NCBI GenBank assembly: GCA_944389295.1
Contig: CALXLV010000016.1
Location: forward strand, 1 to 64,000
Length of the DNA: 64,000 nt
Origin: an uncultured Spirochaetaceae bacterium
GTDB lineage: Bacteria > Spirochaetota > Spirochaetia > Sphaerochaetales > Sphaerochaetaceae
Direction of reading: 5' to 3'
Part shown: positions 52,883 to 63,035 of the stretch, in pieces
How the letters are laid out: each line of letters starts with the position of its first letter
Numbering within the stretch: position 1 is the first letter of the stretch
The notes under the pieces: generated by a model
Database searches by the model: none
Seen by the model: only the letters and a program-made list of their open reading frames with translations
Told to the model about the DNA's origin: nothing
Made by a program: the position numbers and the translations under genes

Positions 52883-54674
52883 CCAAGAGGTTCTCCATTA
52901 TGAACTCCTTGCGCTGAGGAGTGTTGTCTCCCATATAGAACTCCATCTTGTCCCGTATGTCCTTGATCGATGTTATCGTTACGGGAAGGAGCTTTATATC
53001 CTCGTTTATGAACCGCCTGAACTCCTTGGGGCTTATCTCTCCCAGACCTTTGAAGCGCGTCACCTCTGCGCCTCTTATCCTCTTCATCGACTCATCCCTC
53101 TCCGCCTCCGAGTAGCAGTATTCCGTAACCTGCTTGTTGCGCACGCGGAAAAGAGGAGTCTCGAGTATGAAGAGCTTTCCGGATGTGACGACCTCCTCGA
53201 AGTATGTGAGGAAGAATGTCATCAGGAGTATGCGTATGTGGAAGCCGTCGGTATCGGCATCGGTTGCGATAACGACCTTCGAGTACCTCAGATCGTCAAT
53301 TCCGTTCTCAATGCCGAGCGCAACCATGATGTTGTAGAGCTCCTCATGCTTGTAGAGCTCCGTGCGTCTGTATCCCTGCACATTGAAAGGCTTTCCCCTC
53401 AACGCGAACACCGCCTGCGTGTTGGCATCGCGTATGTTGGAGAGCGTGCCAGCGGCGCTGTCTCCCTCGGTGAGGAAGATCATCGAGTTCTCGGCATCCT
53501 TGCGGTGCGCCGCGGGCGCGCTGTTGAGATGGTAGCGGCAGTCGCGGAGCTTGGGGATGTGCACGGCGGTTTTCTTCGCCCTCTCCTTGGAGTTGTTCCT
53601 TACCTCCTGCTCCTCCTTGTGCACCTTCTCGTTGGTCGATACCTTATCCTGCAGTCCCTGCGCCTTGGCCTTGTCCTTCATCAGCGCATCCATCACCGCT
53701 TCCTTGACCTCGTTGACTATCCAGGTGCGGACCTCGGTGGAACCCAGCTTGTTCTTCGTCTGGCTCTCGAAAACAGGATTCTGCATCTTTATGGCTATCG
53801 CCGCGACGATTCCGTCCCTGATCTCAGGAGCCTGCCAGCTCTTGCGGAAATACTCGTTTATTCCTTTGAGAACACCTTCCTTGAAGGCTGCGAGATGCGT
53901 GCCTCCGTCGGCCGTGTTCTGACCGTTGACGTATGAGAAATAGTTTTCACCGTATCCAGATGTATGGGTGAACGCAAACTCGAGATGCTCATTGCGGAAG
54001 TGTATCGCAGGATAAAGCCCGTCGTCTCCGATAACCTTTGAGAGCAGATCCAAGAGTCCGTTCCTGCTCCTGAGTATCATCTTGTTGTACTCTATCGTCA
54101 GCCCGGTGTTGAGATAGGCGTAGCTCCACAGTCTGTCGAGGATGAAATCCTCATTGAAGTGGTAATCGGGGAAGATAGTGCTGTCGGGAACGAATGAGAC
54201 GAATGTGCCGTTCTCCTCCGTCGTATCGCTCTCTTTCTTCTTCTTGAGCTTGCCCTTCTGGAACCACGCCTCGACAGCCTTCCCGTCCCTGAAAGACTTG
54301 ACGTAGAACTCTGATGAAAGCGCGTTGACAGCCTTCGTTCCGACTCCGTTGAGACCGACAGAGAACTGGAAAGCCTCGTCGTCATACTTCGCGCCTGTGT
54401 TTATCACGGAGACGCACTCGACGACCTTTCCAAGCGGGATGCCCCTTCCGTAGTCTCGGACTGAGACCCTTCCGTCAAGCACCGTGACCTCGATCCTGTT
54501 CCCGAACTTCATGATGAACTCATCTATCGAGTTGTCCACCACTTCCTTGAGAAGTATGTAAATGCCGTCATCGGGATGGGAGCCGTTTCCCAGCCGCCCG
54601 ATATACATTCCCGGCCTGAGCCTTATATGTTCAAGGGAAGACAGCGATTTGATATTTTTCTCATCATACGCCAT
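52869..54674 (-). CDS. parE: Type IIA topoisomerase subunit B (ParE-like)
   Basis: The 601-residue ATPase subunit has the GHKL ATP site (EVVDNSIDEF, DYGRGIPLG, GLNGVGTKAVNAL), the transducer domain and the TOPRIM domain (LTEGDSAAGTLSN near 390 and DADTDGFHIR near 472). Length is that of ParE (about 600-650) rather than GyrB (about 800). It forms topoisomerase IV with the next gene. It has a strong promoter whose -10 is seven bases before ATG 54674 and no ribosome-binding site, so the transcript is probably leaderless. Confidence 0.93.
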   Translation of the reverse strand: MAYDEKNIKSLSSLEHIRLRPGMYIGRLGNGSHPDDGIYILLKEVVDNSIDEFIMKFGNRIEVTVLDGRVSVRDYGRGIPLGKVVECVSVINTGAKYDDEAFQFSVGLNGVGTKAVNALSSEFYVKSFRDGKAVEAWFQKGKLKKKKESDTTEENGTFVSFVPDSTIFPDYHFNEDFILDRLWSYAYLNTGLTIEYNKMILRSRNGLLDLLSKVIGDDGLYPAIHFRNEHLEFAFTHTSGYGENYFSYVNGQNTADGGTHLAAFKEGVLKGINEYFRKSWQAPEIRDGIVAAIAIKMQNPVFESQTKNKLGSTEVRTWIVNEVKEAVMDALMKDKAKAQGLQDKVSTNEKVHKEEQEVRNNSKERAKKTAVHIPKLRDCRYHLNSAPAAHRKDAENSMIFLTEGDSAAGTLSNIRDANTQAVFALRGKPFNVQGYRRTELYKHEELYNIMVALGIENGIDDLRYSKVVIATDADTDGFHIRILLMTFFLTYFEEVVTSGKLFILETPLFRVRNKQVTEYCYSEAERDESMKRIRGAEVTRFKGLGEISPKEFRRFINEDIKLLPVTITSIKDIRDKMEFYMGDNTPQRKEFIMENLLDVTG

Positions 54675-54681
54675 ACAAAAT

Positions 54682-54711
54682 AGTATAAGACAGTTTGGCG
54701 GATATCTGCAA
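54682..54711 (-). promoter_or_regulatory. Promoter of parE
   Basis: TTGCAG (54711-54706), an 18-base spacer and TATACT (54687-54682) end seven bases before the ATG. This is the clearest leaderless arrangement in the window. Confidence 0.7.
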
Positions 54712-54802
54712 TTGCAGGCGTTATCAGGCTTTTCAGCACGATAAAGTGTCTCCGGCAGCCCTCTGCGGGCAGATATTCACTGAACTGGTTTCATAATTAA
54801 TA

Positions 54803-54829
54803 TTCCTGCCGGACCTTTTCCGGCAGGAA
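54803..54829 (-). terminator. Terminator of the amino-acid transporter operon
   Basis: A perfect 10-bp stem TTCCTGCCGG / CCGGCAGGAA with a 7-base loop lies about 40 bases after the ATPase stop on the minus strand, followed by an AT-rich tail. Confidence 0.8.
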
Positions 54830-54868
54830 CCATTTTAGAATAGAACTTACCCGTTTCCGGGGAAGGAA

Positions 54869-55606
54869 TCAGCCTTTTGTGAATCTTGAGAGGAAATCCT
54901 TTGTCCTCTGGCTTTTTGGATTTCCGAATATCTCTGAGGGAGGTCCCTCCTCCTCTATCTTTCCGTCCGCCATGTAGACGACACGCTTCGAGATATCGCG
55001 GGCGAATGCCATCTCATGAGTGACGACAAGCATCGTCATGCCGCTCTCCGCGAGGTTTTTCATGACATCAAGAACCTCTCCGACCATCTCTGGATCGAGC
55101 GCGGATGTGGGCTCGTCAAAAAGAAGTATCTCCGGGTCCATCGCGAGTGCGCGTGCGATCGCAACTCTCTGCTTCTGTCCGCCTGAGAGCTGCCTGGGCT
55201 TTGCCTTGATGTACTGCTCCATGCCGACTCTCGAGAGATATTCCATCGCCCTTGCCTCGGCATCGCCGCGGTTTCTCTTCAGGACCTTCATCTGCCCTAT
55301 CATGCAGTTGTCCAGAACCGTGTAGTTGTTGAAGAGGTTGAAGGTCTGAAACACCATCCCAACCTTCGTGCGGTAGCGGTCCTCATCAACCGAGCCGTCG
55401 AGGATATTCTTGCCGTGATAGAGAATCTCCCCTCCCGTAGCCTCCTCGAGCATGTTGATGCATCTCAGCAGCGTTGACTTTCCGGAACCGGAGGAACCGA
55501 TGATGCTTATAACATCCCCTTTGTAGACACTGAAATCTATATCCCTGAGAACCTCGTTGGTGCCGAATGTCTTAACGAGGTGTTCTACCTTGAGAATCGC
55601 TTCCAT
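54869..55606 (-). CDS. Polar amino-acid ABC transporter ATP-binding protein
   Basis: The 245-residue protein is a GlnQ/HisP/ArtP-type ATPase. It has Walker [19 protein letters not shown] (37-54), signature [20 protein letters not shown] and Walker [16 protein letters not shown]. It powers the import of a polar amino acid through the permease encoded just upstream. Its ATG overlaps the permease stop (TGATG). Arginine, glutamine or cystine could each be the substrate. Confidence 0.93.
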   Translation of the reverse strand: MEAILKVEHLVKTFGTNEVLRDIDFSVYKGDVISIIGSSGSGKSTLLRCINMLEEATGGEILYHGKNILDGSVDEDRYRTKVGMVFQTFNLFNNYTVLDNCMIGQMKVLKRNRGDAEARAMEYLSRVGMEQYIKAKPRQLSGGQKQRVAIARALAMDPEILLFDEPTSALDPEMVGEVLDVMKNLAESGMTMLVVTHEMAFARDISKRVVYMADGKIEEEGPPSEIFGNPKSQRTKDFLSRFTKG

Positions 55607-56406
55607 CAGTGCGTCCCCCCTGTCTTGTTATTATAGCTCGTGAGTCCGCTGGTGAACGCGAGAGTATCAGTGGTGGCGAGATCGAAATTCGACGGGCCGT
55701 CCATCTTCTCCTCGACGAAGCGGAGAATGCGCGAACAGACGAAGGTGAGCACGAAGTAGATTATCATTGTCACTGTCGCGGCCTCGAAGTATGTATAAAG
55801 CGCGCCTGAGATGCTCTTGAACGTGAAGAAGAGCTCGACAGTGCCGATTATCGAAAGAACGCATGTGTCCTTGATGTTGATGATGAGGTTGTTTCCGATC
55901 TGGGGCATTATATTTCTAAGCGCCTGAGGAAGAACCACGAAGAGCATCGTCTGGACATGGGACATTCCGATAGCCCTCGCGCCCTCTGTCTGGCCGGGGT
56001 CAACGGAGAGGATGCCTCCCCTCACGGTCTCAGCCATGTATGCGCCTGTGTTTATCGAAACTATTATGATCGCGGCGCTCCACATTCCGAGGTTTATGCC
56101 GAAGAGCTGGCTCATGCCGTAGTAGATGAAGGCTGCCTGGAGCATCATCGGAGTACCTCTGAACACCTCGACGTAGGCCGTAAGAATGATCTTCACTATC
56201 CTCAGAAGTCCTCTCTTGACCATACCGTCTTTTCTGTGAGGCTCCGTCGTCTGAACAAGACCTACAGCGAAACCGATAAGGCACCCGAGAAGAGTGCAGA
56301 TTATCGCTATGGCCATAGTTGTGGCGGCCCCTTTCGCAAGAGAGCCGCCGTAGTTCGAGAGGATGTAGAGCATCCTCTGGAAGAAATTCATTTCAGCGAT
56401 AGTCAT
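55606..56406 (-). CDS. Polar amino-acid ABC transporter permease
   Basis: The roughly 266-residue protein is a HisM/GlnP-family permease with about five to six membrane helices. The coupling EAA-type motif [20 protein letters not shown] lies near 165-185, and [15 protein letters not shown] near 90-104 is the classic family stretch. The start is placed at ATG 56406 with GGTGG four bases upstream; GTG 56421 overlaps the previous stop and is an alternative. It belongs to a three-gene binding protein, permease, ATPase operon. Confidence 0.93.
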   Translation of the reverse strand: MTIAEMNFFQRMLYILSNYGGSLAKGAATTMAIAIICTLLGCLIGFAVGLVQTTEPHRKDGMVKRGLLRIVKIILTAYVEVFRGTPMMLQAAFIYYGMSQLFGINLGMWSAAIIIVSINTGAYMAETVRGGILSVDPGQTEGARAIGMSHVQTMLFVVLPQALRNIMPQIGNNLIINIKDTCVLSIIGTVELFFTFKSISGALYTYFEAATVTMIIYFVLTFVCSRILRFVEEKMDGPSNFDLATTDTLAFTSGLTSYNNKTGGTH

Positions 56407-56417
56407 TTCACCACCGG

Positions 56418-57269
56418 TCACTGTGCAAGGGGCTGCACGGAGATGGCTTCATCCATCATCCTGTTGAAATCATCAACTGTGAGCGTATCGAGCACGCTGT
56501 TGATGCCGTCAAGGAGCTCTGTGTTGCCCTTTCTTACGGAGATGCCTATGTTGATCTCCTCCTCGCTGACCTGGAAATCATCGTCGGAACCGGAGAAATC
56601 AAGGAGCCTCATATTAGGATAGGCGACAAGCGCAGCCTGTCCGGTAGGCATATCCGTGCAGACAAGATCGACCCTGCCGCTGTTGAGAGCCACGAGCATC
56701 GCGGGAGCGCTCTCCTGTGCGGGGAGGATGTTGGCATCGGGAATCTGCGGAAGGCAGACATCATACCATATGGTTCCGAGCTGGCTCGTGCATGTCGCTC
56801 CGGCGAGATCATGCACACCCTGAGCGTTCTCATACTTGCTTCCTGCATTCACGAGGCAGATTATCGATGCGTAGTAGTAGGGAGACGTGAAGTCAACCAT
56901 CTGCAGGCGCTCGGAAGTGATGGACTGTCCGGCGATGGCGCAGTCAACTGTTCCGGAAAGGACGGCAGGAACGAGAGAATCCCAGTCGAGCTTCACGATC
57001 TGAAGATCATATCCGAGCTTCTCGGCGATGAGCTTCGCCATCATGACATCATAGCCGTAGGCGTAGTCATTGGAGTCCGCGATCTTCACGGCTCCGTTGG
57101 CATCGGTTGTCTGCGTCCAGTTGTAGGGAGCGTATCCGCACTCCATCGCAACGCGAAGCACCGGCCTTCCGGAATCCGATGCGGCTGTATCTTCCTTGCT
57201 TCCCCCTGCGAATACCATTGAAACGGCCATTATCATCACAAGGGCGAGAGCTGCAATTCTTCTTCTCAT
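56418..57269 (-). CDS. Polar amino-acid-binding periplasmic protein
   Basis: The 283-residue protein has a signal peptide ending VSMVFA-GGSKE and a type II periplasmic binding fold of the FliY/ArtJ/HisJ group. The opening VLRVAMECGYAPYNWTQTT and the later VDFTSPYYYASIICLV are family-specific, and YGYDVMMAKLIAEKLGYDLQ follows the usual lobe pattern. No lipobox Cys is present, so it should be soluble in the periplasm. It is the first gene of the operon with a strong promoter and an AGGAGG site. Confidence 0.92.
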   Translation of the reverse strand: MRRRIAALALVMIMAVSMVFAGGSKEDTAASDSGRPVLRVAMECGYAPYNWTQTTDANGAVKIADSNDYAYGYDVMMAKLIAEKLGYDLQIVKLDWDSLVPAVLSGTVDCAIAGQSITSERLQMVDFTSPYYYASIICLVNAGSKYENAQGVHDLAGATCTSQLGTIWYDVCLPQIPDANILPAQESAPAMLVALNSGRVDLVCTDMPTGQAALVAYPNMRLLDFSGSDDDFQVSEEEINIGISVRKGNTELLDGINSVLDTLTVDDFNRMMDEAISVQPLAQ

Positions 57270-57299
57270 AGCATACCTCCTGGGATTGCTGATGACCGA

Positions 57300-57328
57300 A
57301 TAATATAGAGATGTTAAAAATTAGTCAA
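57300..57328 (-). promoter_or_regulatory. Promoter of the amino-acid transporter operon
   Basis: TTGACT (57328-57323), a 17-base spacer and TATTAT (57305-57300) form a near-consensus promoter. Repeated TTTTTAACA words and an inverted TGTTA...TAACA pair (about 57350-57366) around it may be regulator sites. Confidence 0.75.
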
Positions 57329-57488
57329 CGTGTTAAAAATAAAACCTAAATGTTATTTTAGTAACAAACAATTAAAGCTATTTCCATCACTCTTCTCCCC
57401 TTCTCCTCCTCTTCATATACAGCGAATCCCCGCGATATGCGGCAGTGCAATATAGCCATTCCCATAATAGAGTGATATCCTCTGCCGT

Positions 57489-59999
57489 ATGAGCAAGTAC
57501 CCTTTCAATGAGATAGAGCCCAAGTGGCAGAAATACTGGGAAGAGCATAAGACGTTCCATGTCGAAGAGGACAAGGCTGTACCGAGAGAGAAGAGGAAAT
57601 ATATCCTCGATATGTTCCCCTATCCGTCGGGAGCCGGACTCCACGTCGGGCATCCGGAAGGCTATACAGCCACCGATATCTATTCCAGATACCTCAGGAT
57701 GAGAGGCTACAACGTCCTTCATCCAATGGGATTCGACTCATTCGGACTTCCTGCGGAGAACTATGCGATAAAAACGGGAACGCATCCCTGGGAGACTACG
57801 AAGAAGAACATCGACACGTTCCGCCGCCAGATAAAGAGCCTCGGCTTCTCATATGACTGGGACAGGGAGGTCTCAACCTGCGAGCCGGACTACTACCACT
57901 GGACGCAGTGGATCTTCGAGAAGCTCTACGAGAAAGGACTGGCATACGAGGCCGTCACTCCGATCAACTGGTGCCCGAGCTGCAAGACAGGACTTGCCAA
58001 TGAGGAAGTCAAGGAAGGCAGATGCGAGAGATGCGGAGAGAAGGTCGAGAAAAAGAACATCAGGCAGTGGATGCTCAGGATAACGGCATACGCCGACAAG
58101 CTCCTCGAGGGCCTCGATGACCTCGACTGGCCGGAATCGGTCAAGACCATGCAGCGCAACTGGATCGGAAGGTCGGAGGGCGCGGCGGTGTTCTTCACGA
58201 CAAAGTCCGGGGACAAGCTCGAGGTATATACAACAAGATGCGACACTCTCTTCGGCGCGACCTACATGGTCATAGCACCCGAGCATCCGCTTGTGGAGAA
58301 GCTCACGACTCCTGAGCAGAAAGAGGCTGTGGAGAAGTATCTCGACGAGGTGAAGCACAAATCGGACCTCGAGAGAACGGACCTTGCTAAAGAGAAAACG
58401 GGCGTGTTCTCAGGCTCATACGCCATCAACCCTGTGAACGGGAAGAGAATCCCCATATGGATCGCGGACTACGTCCTCATCAGCTACGGCACCGGAGCCA
58501 TCATGGCAGTTCCGGCGCACGACACGAGGGACTGGGAGTTCGCCAAGAAGTTCGGACTTCCCATCATCGAAGTGCTCAAGGGCAAGGTCGATGTGCAGAA
58601 GGAAGCCTGGACAGAGGACGGCATCCACGTCAACTCAGAGTGGCTTGACGGCCTGAACAAGGAAGATGCCATAAACAAGATGCTTGAATTCCTCGAGAAG
58701 AACGGCTACGGACACAAGGCGGTCAACTACAAGCTCCGCGACTGGGTATTCTCCCGCCAGAGATACTGGGGCGAGCCTATCCCTCTCATCCACTGCCCCC
58801 ACTGCGGGACGGTGACAGTTCCGGAGGACGAGCTTCCCCTCACTCTCCCCGAAGTTGACAAGTATGAGCCGACAGGAACGGGAGAGTCTCCGCTTGCGAA
58901 CGTGCACGAGTGGGTGAACTGCAAATGCCCCAAGTGCGGCGCGGATGCCAAGAGAGAGACGAACACAATGCCTCAGTGGGCAGGTTCATGCTGGTACTAT
59001 CTCAGGTACATCGATCCGCACAATGACAAAGCGTTTGTCGATCCTGAGAAGGAGAAATACTGGATGCCTGTCGACCTCTATGTCGGCGGCGCGGAACATG
59101 CAGTCCTCCACCTCCTCTACTCGAGGTTCTGGCACAAGGTTCTCTATGATCTGGGCCTTGTATCCACACCGGAGCCCTTCCACTCGCTCGTCAATCAGGG
59201 AATGATCACATCGTTCGCCTACCAGAAGGCGAACAAGAGCCTCGTTCCCACAGACCTAGTCGAGGAGAAGGACGGAAAGTACTATGACAAGGAGACTGGA
59301 GAGGAGCTCACTCAGGTCATAGCCAAGATGTCGAAGTCCCTCAAGAACGTCATCAACCCCGACGACTTCATAAAGAACTACGGCGCCGACAGCGTCAGGA
59401 TGTACGAGATGTTCATGGGCCCGCTCAGGGAATCAAAGCCATGGGCGACCAACGGATTCATCGGCGTCTACCGCTTCCTCGACAGGATATGGAGAATAGC
59501 CACCGAGAAGAAGATCGAGGACATACCGCTCAGCGCAGACCTCGACAAACTGATGAACAAGACGGTGAAGAAGGTCACAGAGGACACGGAGACACTCGCG
59601 TTCAATACCGCGATCAGTCAGATGATGGTATTCGTCAACGAACTCAACAGGCTTGATACGGTGCCTAAGAAGGCGATGGAAACCCTCACTCTCCTCCTCT
59701 CCCCCTACACTCCCCACCTTGCGGAAGAGCTCTGGGAGATGTTCGGCCATGAGCCGTCCGTCGCGAACGCCGAGTGGCCTGAGTATGACGAGAGCAAGAC
59801 AGTCGACGACGAGATCGAGATTGTCGTGCAGGTGAACGGCAAGGTAAGGGCGAAGCTCCAGATGCCGCGCTCAGCCTCAAAAGAGGAGATGCTTGAGAAG
59901 GCGAAAGCCAACGAGAAAATCCTCAGCTGGACCGAAGGAAAAACGGTTGTGAAAGAAATCGTCGTTCCCGGAAAGCTGGTGAACATCGTAGTGAAATGA
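57489..59999 (+). CDS. leuS: Leucyl-tRNA synthetase
   Basis: LeuRS charges tRNA-Leu. The 836-residue class I synthetase has [18 protein letters not shown] with the HIGH-type HVGH (48-51 region), a CP1 editing domain with the conserved threonine-rich [14 protein letters not shown], zinc-finger-like CPSCK...CERCG, and [10 protein letters not shown] with the KMSKS loop (near 618-622). Length is normal for bacterial LeuS. TATCCT ends seven bases before ATG 57489 and no ribosome-binding site is visible. It is divergent from the amino-acid transporter. Confidence 0.97.
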   Translation: MSKYPFNEIEPKWQKYWEEHKTFHVEEDKAVPREKRKYILDMFPYPSGAGLHVGHPEGYTATDIYSRYLRMRGYNVLHPMGFDSFGLPAENYAIKTGTHPWETTKKNIDTFRRQIKSLGFSYDWDREVSTCEPDYYHWTQWIFEKLYEKGLAYEAVTPINWCPSCKTGLANEEVKEGRCERCGEKVEKKNIRQWMLRITAYADKLLEGLDDLDWPESVKTMQRNWIGRSEGAAVFFTTKSGDKLEVYTTRCDTLFGATYMVIAPEHPLVEKLTTPEQKEAVEKYLDEVKHKSDLERTDLAKEKTGVFSGSYAINPVNGKRIPIWIADYVLISYGTGAIMAVPAHDTRDWEFAKKFGLPIIEVLKGKVDVQKEAWTEDGIHVNSEWLDGLNKEDAINKMLEFLEKNGYGHKAVNYKLRDWVFSRQRYWGEPIPLIHCPHCGTVTVPEDELPLTLPEVDKYEPTGTGESPLANVHEWVNCKCPKCGADAKRETNTMPQWAGSCWYYLRYIDPHNDKAFVDPEKEKYWMPVDLYVGGAEHAVLHLLYSRFWHKVLYDLGLVSTPEPFHSLVNQGMITSFAYQKANKSLVPTDLVEEKDGKYYDKETGEELTQVIAKMSKSLKNVINPDDFIKNYGADSVRMYEMFMGPLRESKPWATNGFIGVYRFLDRIWRIATEKKIEDIPLSADLDKLMNKTVKKVTEDTETLAFNTAISQMMVFVNELNRLDTVPKKAMETLTLLLSPYTPHLAEELWEMFGHEPSVANAEWPEYDESKTVDDEIEIVVQVNGKVRAKLQMPRSASKEEMLEKAKANEKILSWTEGKTVVKEIVVPGKLVNIVVK

Positions 60000-60008
60000 G
60001 AAAACAGG

Positions 60009-60037
60009 GCGGCCTCATGAAGCGGGGCCGCTTCTTT
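60009..60037 (+). terminator. Terminator after leuS
   Basis: GCGGCC (60009-60014) and GGCCGC (60026-60031) form a 6-bp stem followed by TTCTTTTC. Confidence 0.6.
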
Positions 60038-60060
60038 TCTCTCCATTGACGGAGGAAGAA

Positions 60061-60284
60061 TGATAATATCACTGAGGATATCGGACGAGGATGCGGCTCT
60101 TTTCAGGAAATATGCAGAGCTCAACGGCGTCTCCCTCTCCGAGATGATAAGGCAGTCTGTAATCTCCAGAATCGAGAAGGAATACGATATGGAAACGTAC
60201 AGGGAAGCACTCTCGCAGTATAAGGAGAATGATGAGACACTGACTCTGGAAGAGACGGAGAGAAGGCTGAATGGCAAAAATTGA
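60061..60284 (+). CDS. RelB/CopG-type antitoxin
   Basis: The 74-residue protein has the ribbon-helix-helix start MIISLRISDEDAALFRKYAE with GVSLSEMIRQSVISRI, then an acidic tail ending in LTLEETERRLNGKN. This is typical of antitoxins paired with RelE toxins: the front binds DNA and the tail binds the toxin. It has GGAGGAAGA directly before ATG and overlaps the toxin gene by 14 bases, the usual arrangement. Confidence 0.85.
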
Positions 60285-60531
60285 ATTCTCAAAAAGAGCG
60301 GCAGAAGAGCTCTCCGCGATGGACAGAATCACATCCTCTCTCATCCTCGGATGGATAAAGCGCCGCCTCCTTCCCCTTGATGATCCCCGCAGCATCGGAG
60401 AGAGCCTAGGAGGAGGGAAAAGATGGCAGTACAGGATAGGAGACTACAGGCTGCTCTCAAGAACCGGCGGGAAGAAAACGGTCATCCTCGCGGTAACGCA
60501 CGGCTGCACTCTGCCATCTCACAGCTCATGA
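60271..60531 (+). CDS. RelE/ParE-type toxin, unusual C-terminus
   Basis: The 86-residue protein starts MAKIEFSKRAAEELSAMD and continues with a central helix pair, then WQYRIGDYRLLSRTGGKKTVILAV, matching the RVGDYRIIY...VLV core of RelE toxins. In relatives the end reads VGHRRDVY, but here it is THGCTLPSHSS, so the catalytic basic tail is changed or lost. It may be inactive or use different residues. Its 3' end overlaps the end of the serine dehydratase gene on the opposite strand by 13 bases. Confidence 0.75.
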   Translation: MAKIEFSKRAAEELSAMDRITSSLILGWIKRRLLPLDDPRSIGESLGGGKRWQYRIGDYRLLSRTGGKKTVILAVTHGCTLPSHSS

Positions 60532-61715
60532 ATGCGGGCAAGCCCTCCCATTGATGTCTCCCTGTAGAGCGACGGCAGGGCATGCCCCGTCTCCATCATT
60601 ACCTCCACGACATCATCAAACGAAATCTTATGGCGTCCGTCGCCCATTATCGCATAGGAAGCATGATCTATGGCCCTGAGGCATGCCATCGCGTTCCTCT
60701 CTATGCAGGGAATCTGCACAAGCCCCATCAGAGGATCGCAGGTGAGCCCGAGATGATGCTCAAGTCCCATCTCGGCCGCATACTCTATCTGCCTTATCGT
60801 TCCGCCGAGAAGCTGCGCCGCGGCAGCTCCCGCCATTGCGCATGCGACGCCGACCTCTCCCTGGCATCCGACCTCCGCCCCTGAGATCGAGCCGTTGCTC
60901 TTCACGATGTTCCCCACCATTCCAGCAGTCAGAAGAGCTCTGAGAACCCTTATCTCGGGAAGGTCGTACTCCATCTTCAGATGGTATAGCACGCCCGGAA
61001 GAACTCCGCAGCTTCCGCAGGTCGGAGCGGTTACGATCTTTCCTCCTCCGGCATTCTCCTCCGAGACGGCGAGAGCATAGGCAAAGGCATGCGCCGTGTT
61101 TCCGAGAGTTCCGGTGAAATCCCGGGCCTTAGCATAAGCCTGGCACGCCTTCCTCTGCAGTTTCAGCCCGCCGGGAAGCACACCCTCGGCCTCAAGGCCG
61201 CTGTGTATGGCTGCCTTCATCACCTCCCAGACTTCCTGCATATATTCAAGAATCTCCTCGCCCTCGAACTCAATGGCCGTTTCCCATATCTGCAGGCCGT
61301 TTTTGTCAGCATAATCGAGGAGACGGGACATCGTTCCCACGCTTTCATCTGGATAAGGCTGCGGAATATCAGCCTCATTCTCGCCTTCCTTGACGACCTT
61401 TCCTCCTCCTACGGAGTAGTATGTTTCGGAAACGCCGTCGCCTGAGAGCGTGAGAGCATTCGGATGGAACGGCTTGAAAGTATCGGGAAACCAGAAGATC
61501 TCAGCCTCTATTCCATGGGCTTTCAGCACATCCCTTATTGCCTTGTCTGTAAGGTGCCCCTTGCCTGTGGCAGCAAGCGAACCGTAGAGCTCCGCCCTGA
61601 CCTTCCTCACCTCGGGATGCTCTGAAATGAATCTCTCGGCAGCCGTCCTCGGCCCCATCGTATGCGATGAGGATGGGCCATATCCAATACGGTAAAGCTC
61701 TCTCAGGGATTCCAT
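60519..61715 (-). CDS. sdaA: L-serine dehydratase, Fe-S dependent
   Basis: The enzyme deaminates L-serine to pyruvate. The 398-residue single chain holds the beta domain first (YGPSSSHTMGPRTAAERF near 12-29) and the alpha domain after it, with the catalytic CGSCGVLPGVL region, GNIVKSNGSISGAE and the cluster cysteines GCQGEVG, LTCDP and IPCIERN. It is somewhat shorter than E. coli SdaA (454). The oxygen-sensitive cluster fits an anaerobe. TAGACT lies six bases before ATG 61715 and there is no good ribosome-binding site. Confidence 0.95.
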   Translation of the reverse strand: MESLRELYRIGYGPSSSHTMGPRTAAERFISEHPEVRKVRAELYGSLAATGKGHLTDKAIRDVLKAHGIEAEIFWFPDTFKPFHPNALTLSGDGVSETYYSVGGGKVVKEGENEADIPQPYPDESVGTMSRLLDYADKNGLQIWETAIEFEGEEILEYMQEVWEVMKAAIHSGLEAEGVLPGGLKLQRKACQAYAKARDFTGTLGNTAHAFAYALAVSEENAGGGKIVTAPTCGSCGVLPGVLYHLKMEYDLPEIRVLRALLTAGMVGNIVKSNGSISGAEVGCQGEVGVACAMAGAAAAQLLGGTIRQIEYAAEMGLEHHLGLTCDPLMGLVQIPCIERNAMACLRAIDHASYAIMGDGRHKISFDDVVEVMMETGHALPSLYRETSMGGLARIHEL

Positions 61716-61744
61716 GCCGACAGTCTACCTGAAAGGAGAGTATT

Positions 61745-62476
61745 TCACCATACGGGAAGAGCTGAAACCATATGTGAAATCTCCCCTTCCTCGGAGACGA
61801 TCAGAGTAAGGAGAAGGTGTTTCTCCATCTCCGCATATCTGTACACTCCTGGGTAGAGACTGAATGATACAGGACGTCCTGAAAAGGAGACTGAAAACGG
61901 CGGCACATCGCGGCGCTCAGATATCCATGTGCCCGACGGAAGTGTATCAAGGGAGAATGTGATGCGCTCATTGAGCGTTATCCCGTACTGGAGCGTACCT
62001 TTGAACACATCGCTGAGGAATGCGGACTCGTCGACCGCGGCAAGATCATCAACGGAGGAGACAACCCTCTCCATCGAGAGCGCAGAGACAGGTTCAGGGC
62101 GGTAAGATGCAGCCCTGATGAGCATTTCCGCGAAAGGGCCATATTCCGGAAGAAGGAATACCGTCCTTCCGTCTCCCGGTTCAAAGAACCCTCCCGCTGC
62201 CCCGAACTCTCCCAGCGGCTTCGCTGCAAAGACCGCAAGACACCCGGCCGCAGCGGAGATATTGACTTCCGCTGTTCCTGCAGGAACATGCATCTCCCTG
62301 ACAGATTTCCCGTCAAAGAAAGATAGCGTATGCCAAAGTTTTCTCCCTGAGTTTTCCTCAAAAGGATGATTCTGAGGGAGGACAAGCGTGACGGGAATAT
62401 CGTGGCGCAGCGAACATGACGGAAAGAGGAAAAGAATGGAGGCGATGATGCAGAGCAGTATATTCATGACCATCAT
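61745..62476 (-). CDS. Putative lipoprotein of unknown function
   Basis: The roughly 243-residue protein begins with a lipoprotein signal ending LFLFPSC and continues with beta-rich sequence (RHDIPVTLVLPQNHPFEE, FSVSFSGRPVSFSLYPGVYR). No family was recognised. Starts at 62476, 62473 and 62467 are all in frame and none has a strong site; 62476 is used. It overlaps the DUF4416 gene on its 5' side only if the longest frame is taken. It is the third gene of the pheA/DUF4416 run. Confidence 0.65.
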   Translation of the reverse strand: MMVMNILLCIIASILFLFPSCSLRHDIPVTLVLPQNHPFEENSGRKLWHTLSFFDGKSVREMHVPAGTAEVNISAAAGCLAVFAAKPLGEFGAAGGFFEPGDGRTVFLLPEYGPFAEMLIRAASYRPEPVSALSMERVVSSVDDLAAVDESAFLSDVFKGTLQYGITLNERITFSLDTLPSGTWISERRDVPPFSVSFSGRPVSFSLYPGVYRYAEMEKHLLLTLIVSEEGEISHMVSALPVW

Positions 62477-62504
62477 ACGCCCTGTGCAGCACAATCCGGC
62501 GACT

Positions 62505-63035
62505 TCAAGCCTCCGTTTCTTTCCTCCTCGCGGCAAGATATGATTTTCTCATCTCCAGAAGCACGGTCTGCACTCTCTCGGAGCGGTAATCCGCATAGGT
62601 CCACGGGAAGGACTGGAAACCATGACTGCGGTAAATGAGCGTGACCTCGGCATAGAGCGACATTCCGATCGCAATGCGGTGCGCTCTGTTCTTCGTCGTG
62701 GCAAGGATGACGCTTGCCTCGGTTATCAGCCCAGGATCGAGATTTATCTTCCGCATGCCGTCCTCGGCTAATGAGAGCTCGATCCTGTCGGTGGCTGTCT
62801 TGACGGCGGCAAGCTCATCGGGAGAAACAAGGCGGGAAAAGGAGATGAAAAACCTCTCTATGCCCTCGCCCATCTCCGGAACGTAGTAATCGGTGAACGA
62901 GAACGGAAAAGGCTCAGTGACCATATCGGCCGGACCGAAGAGCCTCTCCAGCTCTGTCCTGAGAGAATCAGGGAATCCCCTCGTTGAGAGGATTCCCATG
63001 AAGAGTTTAGCCTTCTCGTAAGGCCTCGGGATCAT
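62505..63035 (-). CDS. DUF4416 family protein
   Basis: The 176-residue protein matches DUF4416: an opening AKLFMGILST, the hallmark FSFTDYYVPEMGEGIERFFI, RKINLDPGLITEASVILATT, and AEVTLIYR with the ending PWTYADYRS. DUF4416 is found in spirochaetes and several anaerobic lineages with no known function. Its ATG overlaps the pheA stop (ATGA), so it is translationally coupled to aromatic amino-acid synthesis. Confidence 0.9.
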   Translation of the reverse strand: MIPRPYEKAKLFMGILSTRGFPDSLRTELERLFGPADMVTEPFPFSFTDYYVPEMGEGIERFFISFSRLVSPDELAAVKTATDRIELSLAEDGMRKINLDPGLITEASVILATTKNRAHRIAIGMSLYAEVTLIYRSHGFQSFPWTYADYRSERVQTVLLEMRKSYLAARRKETEA

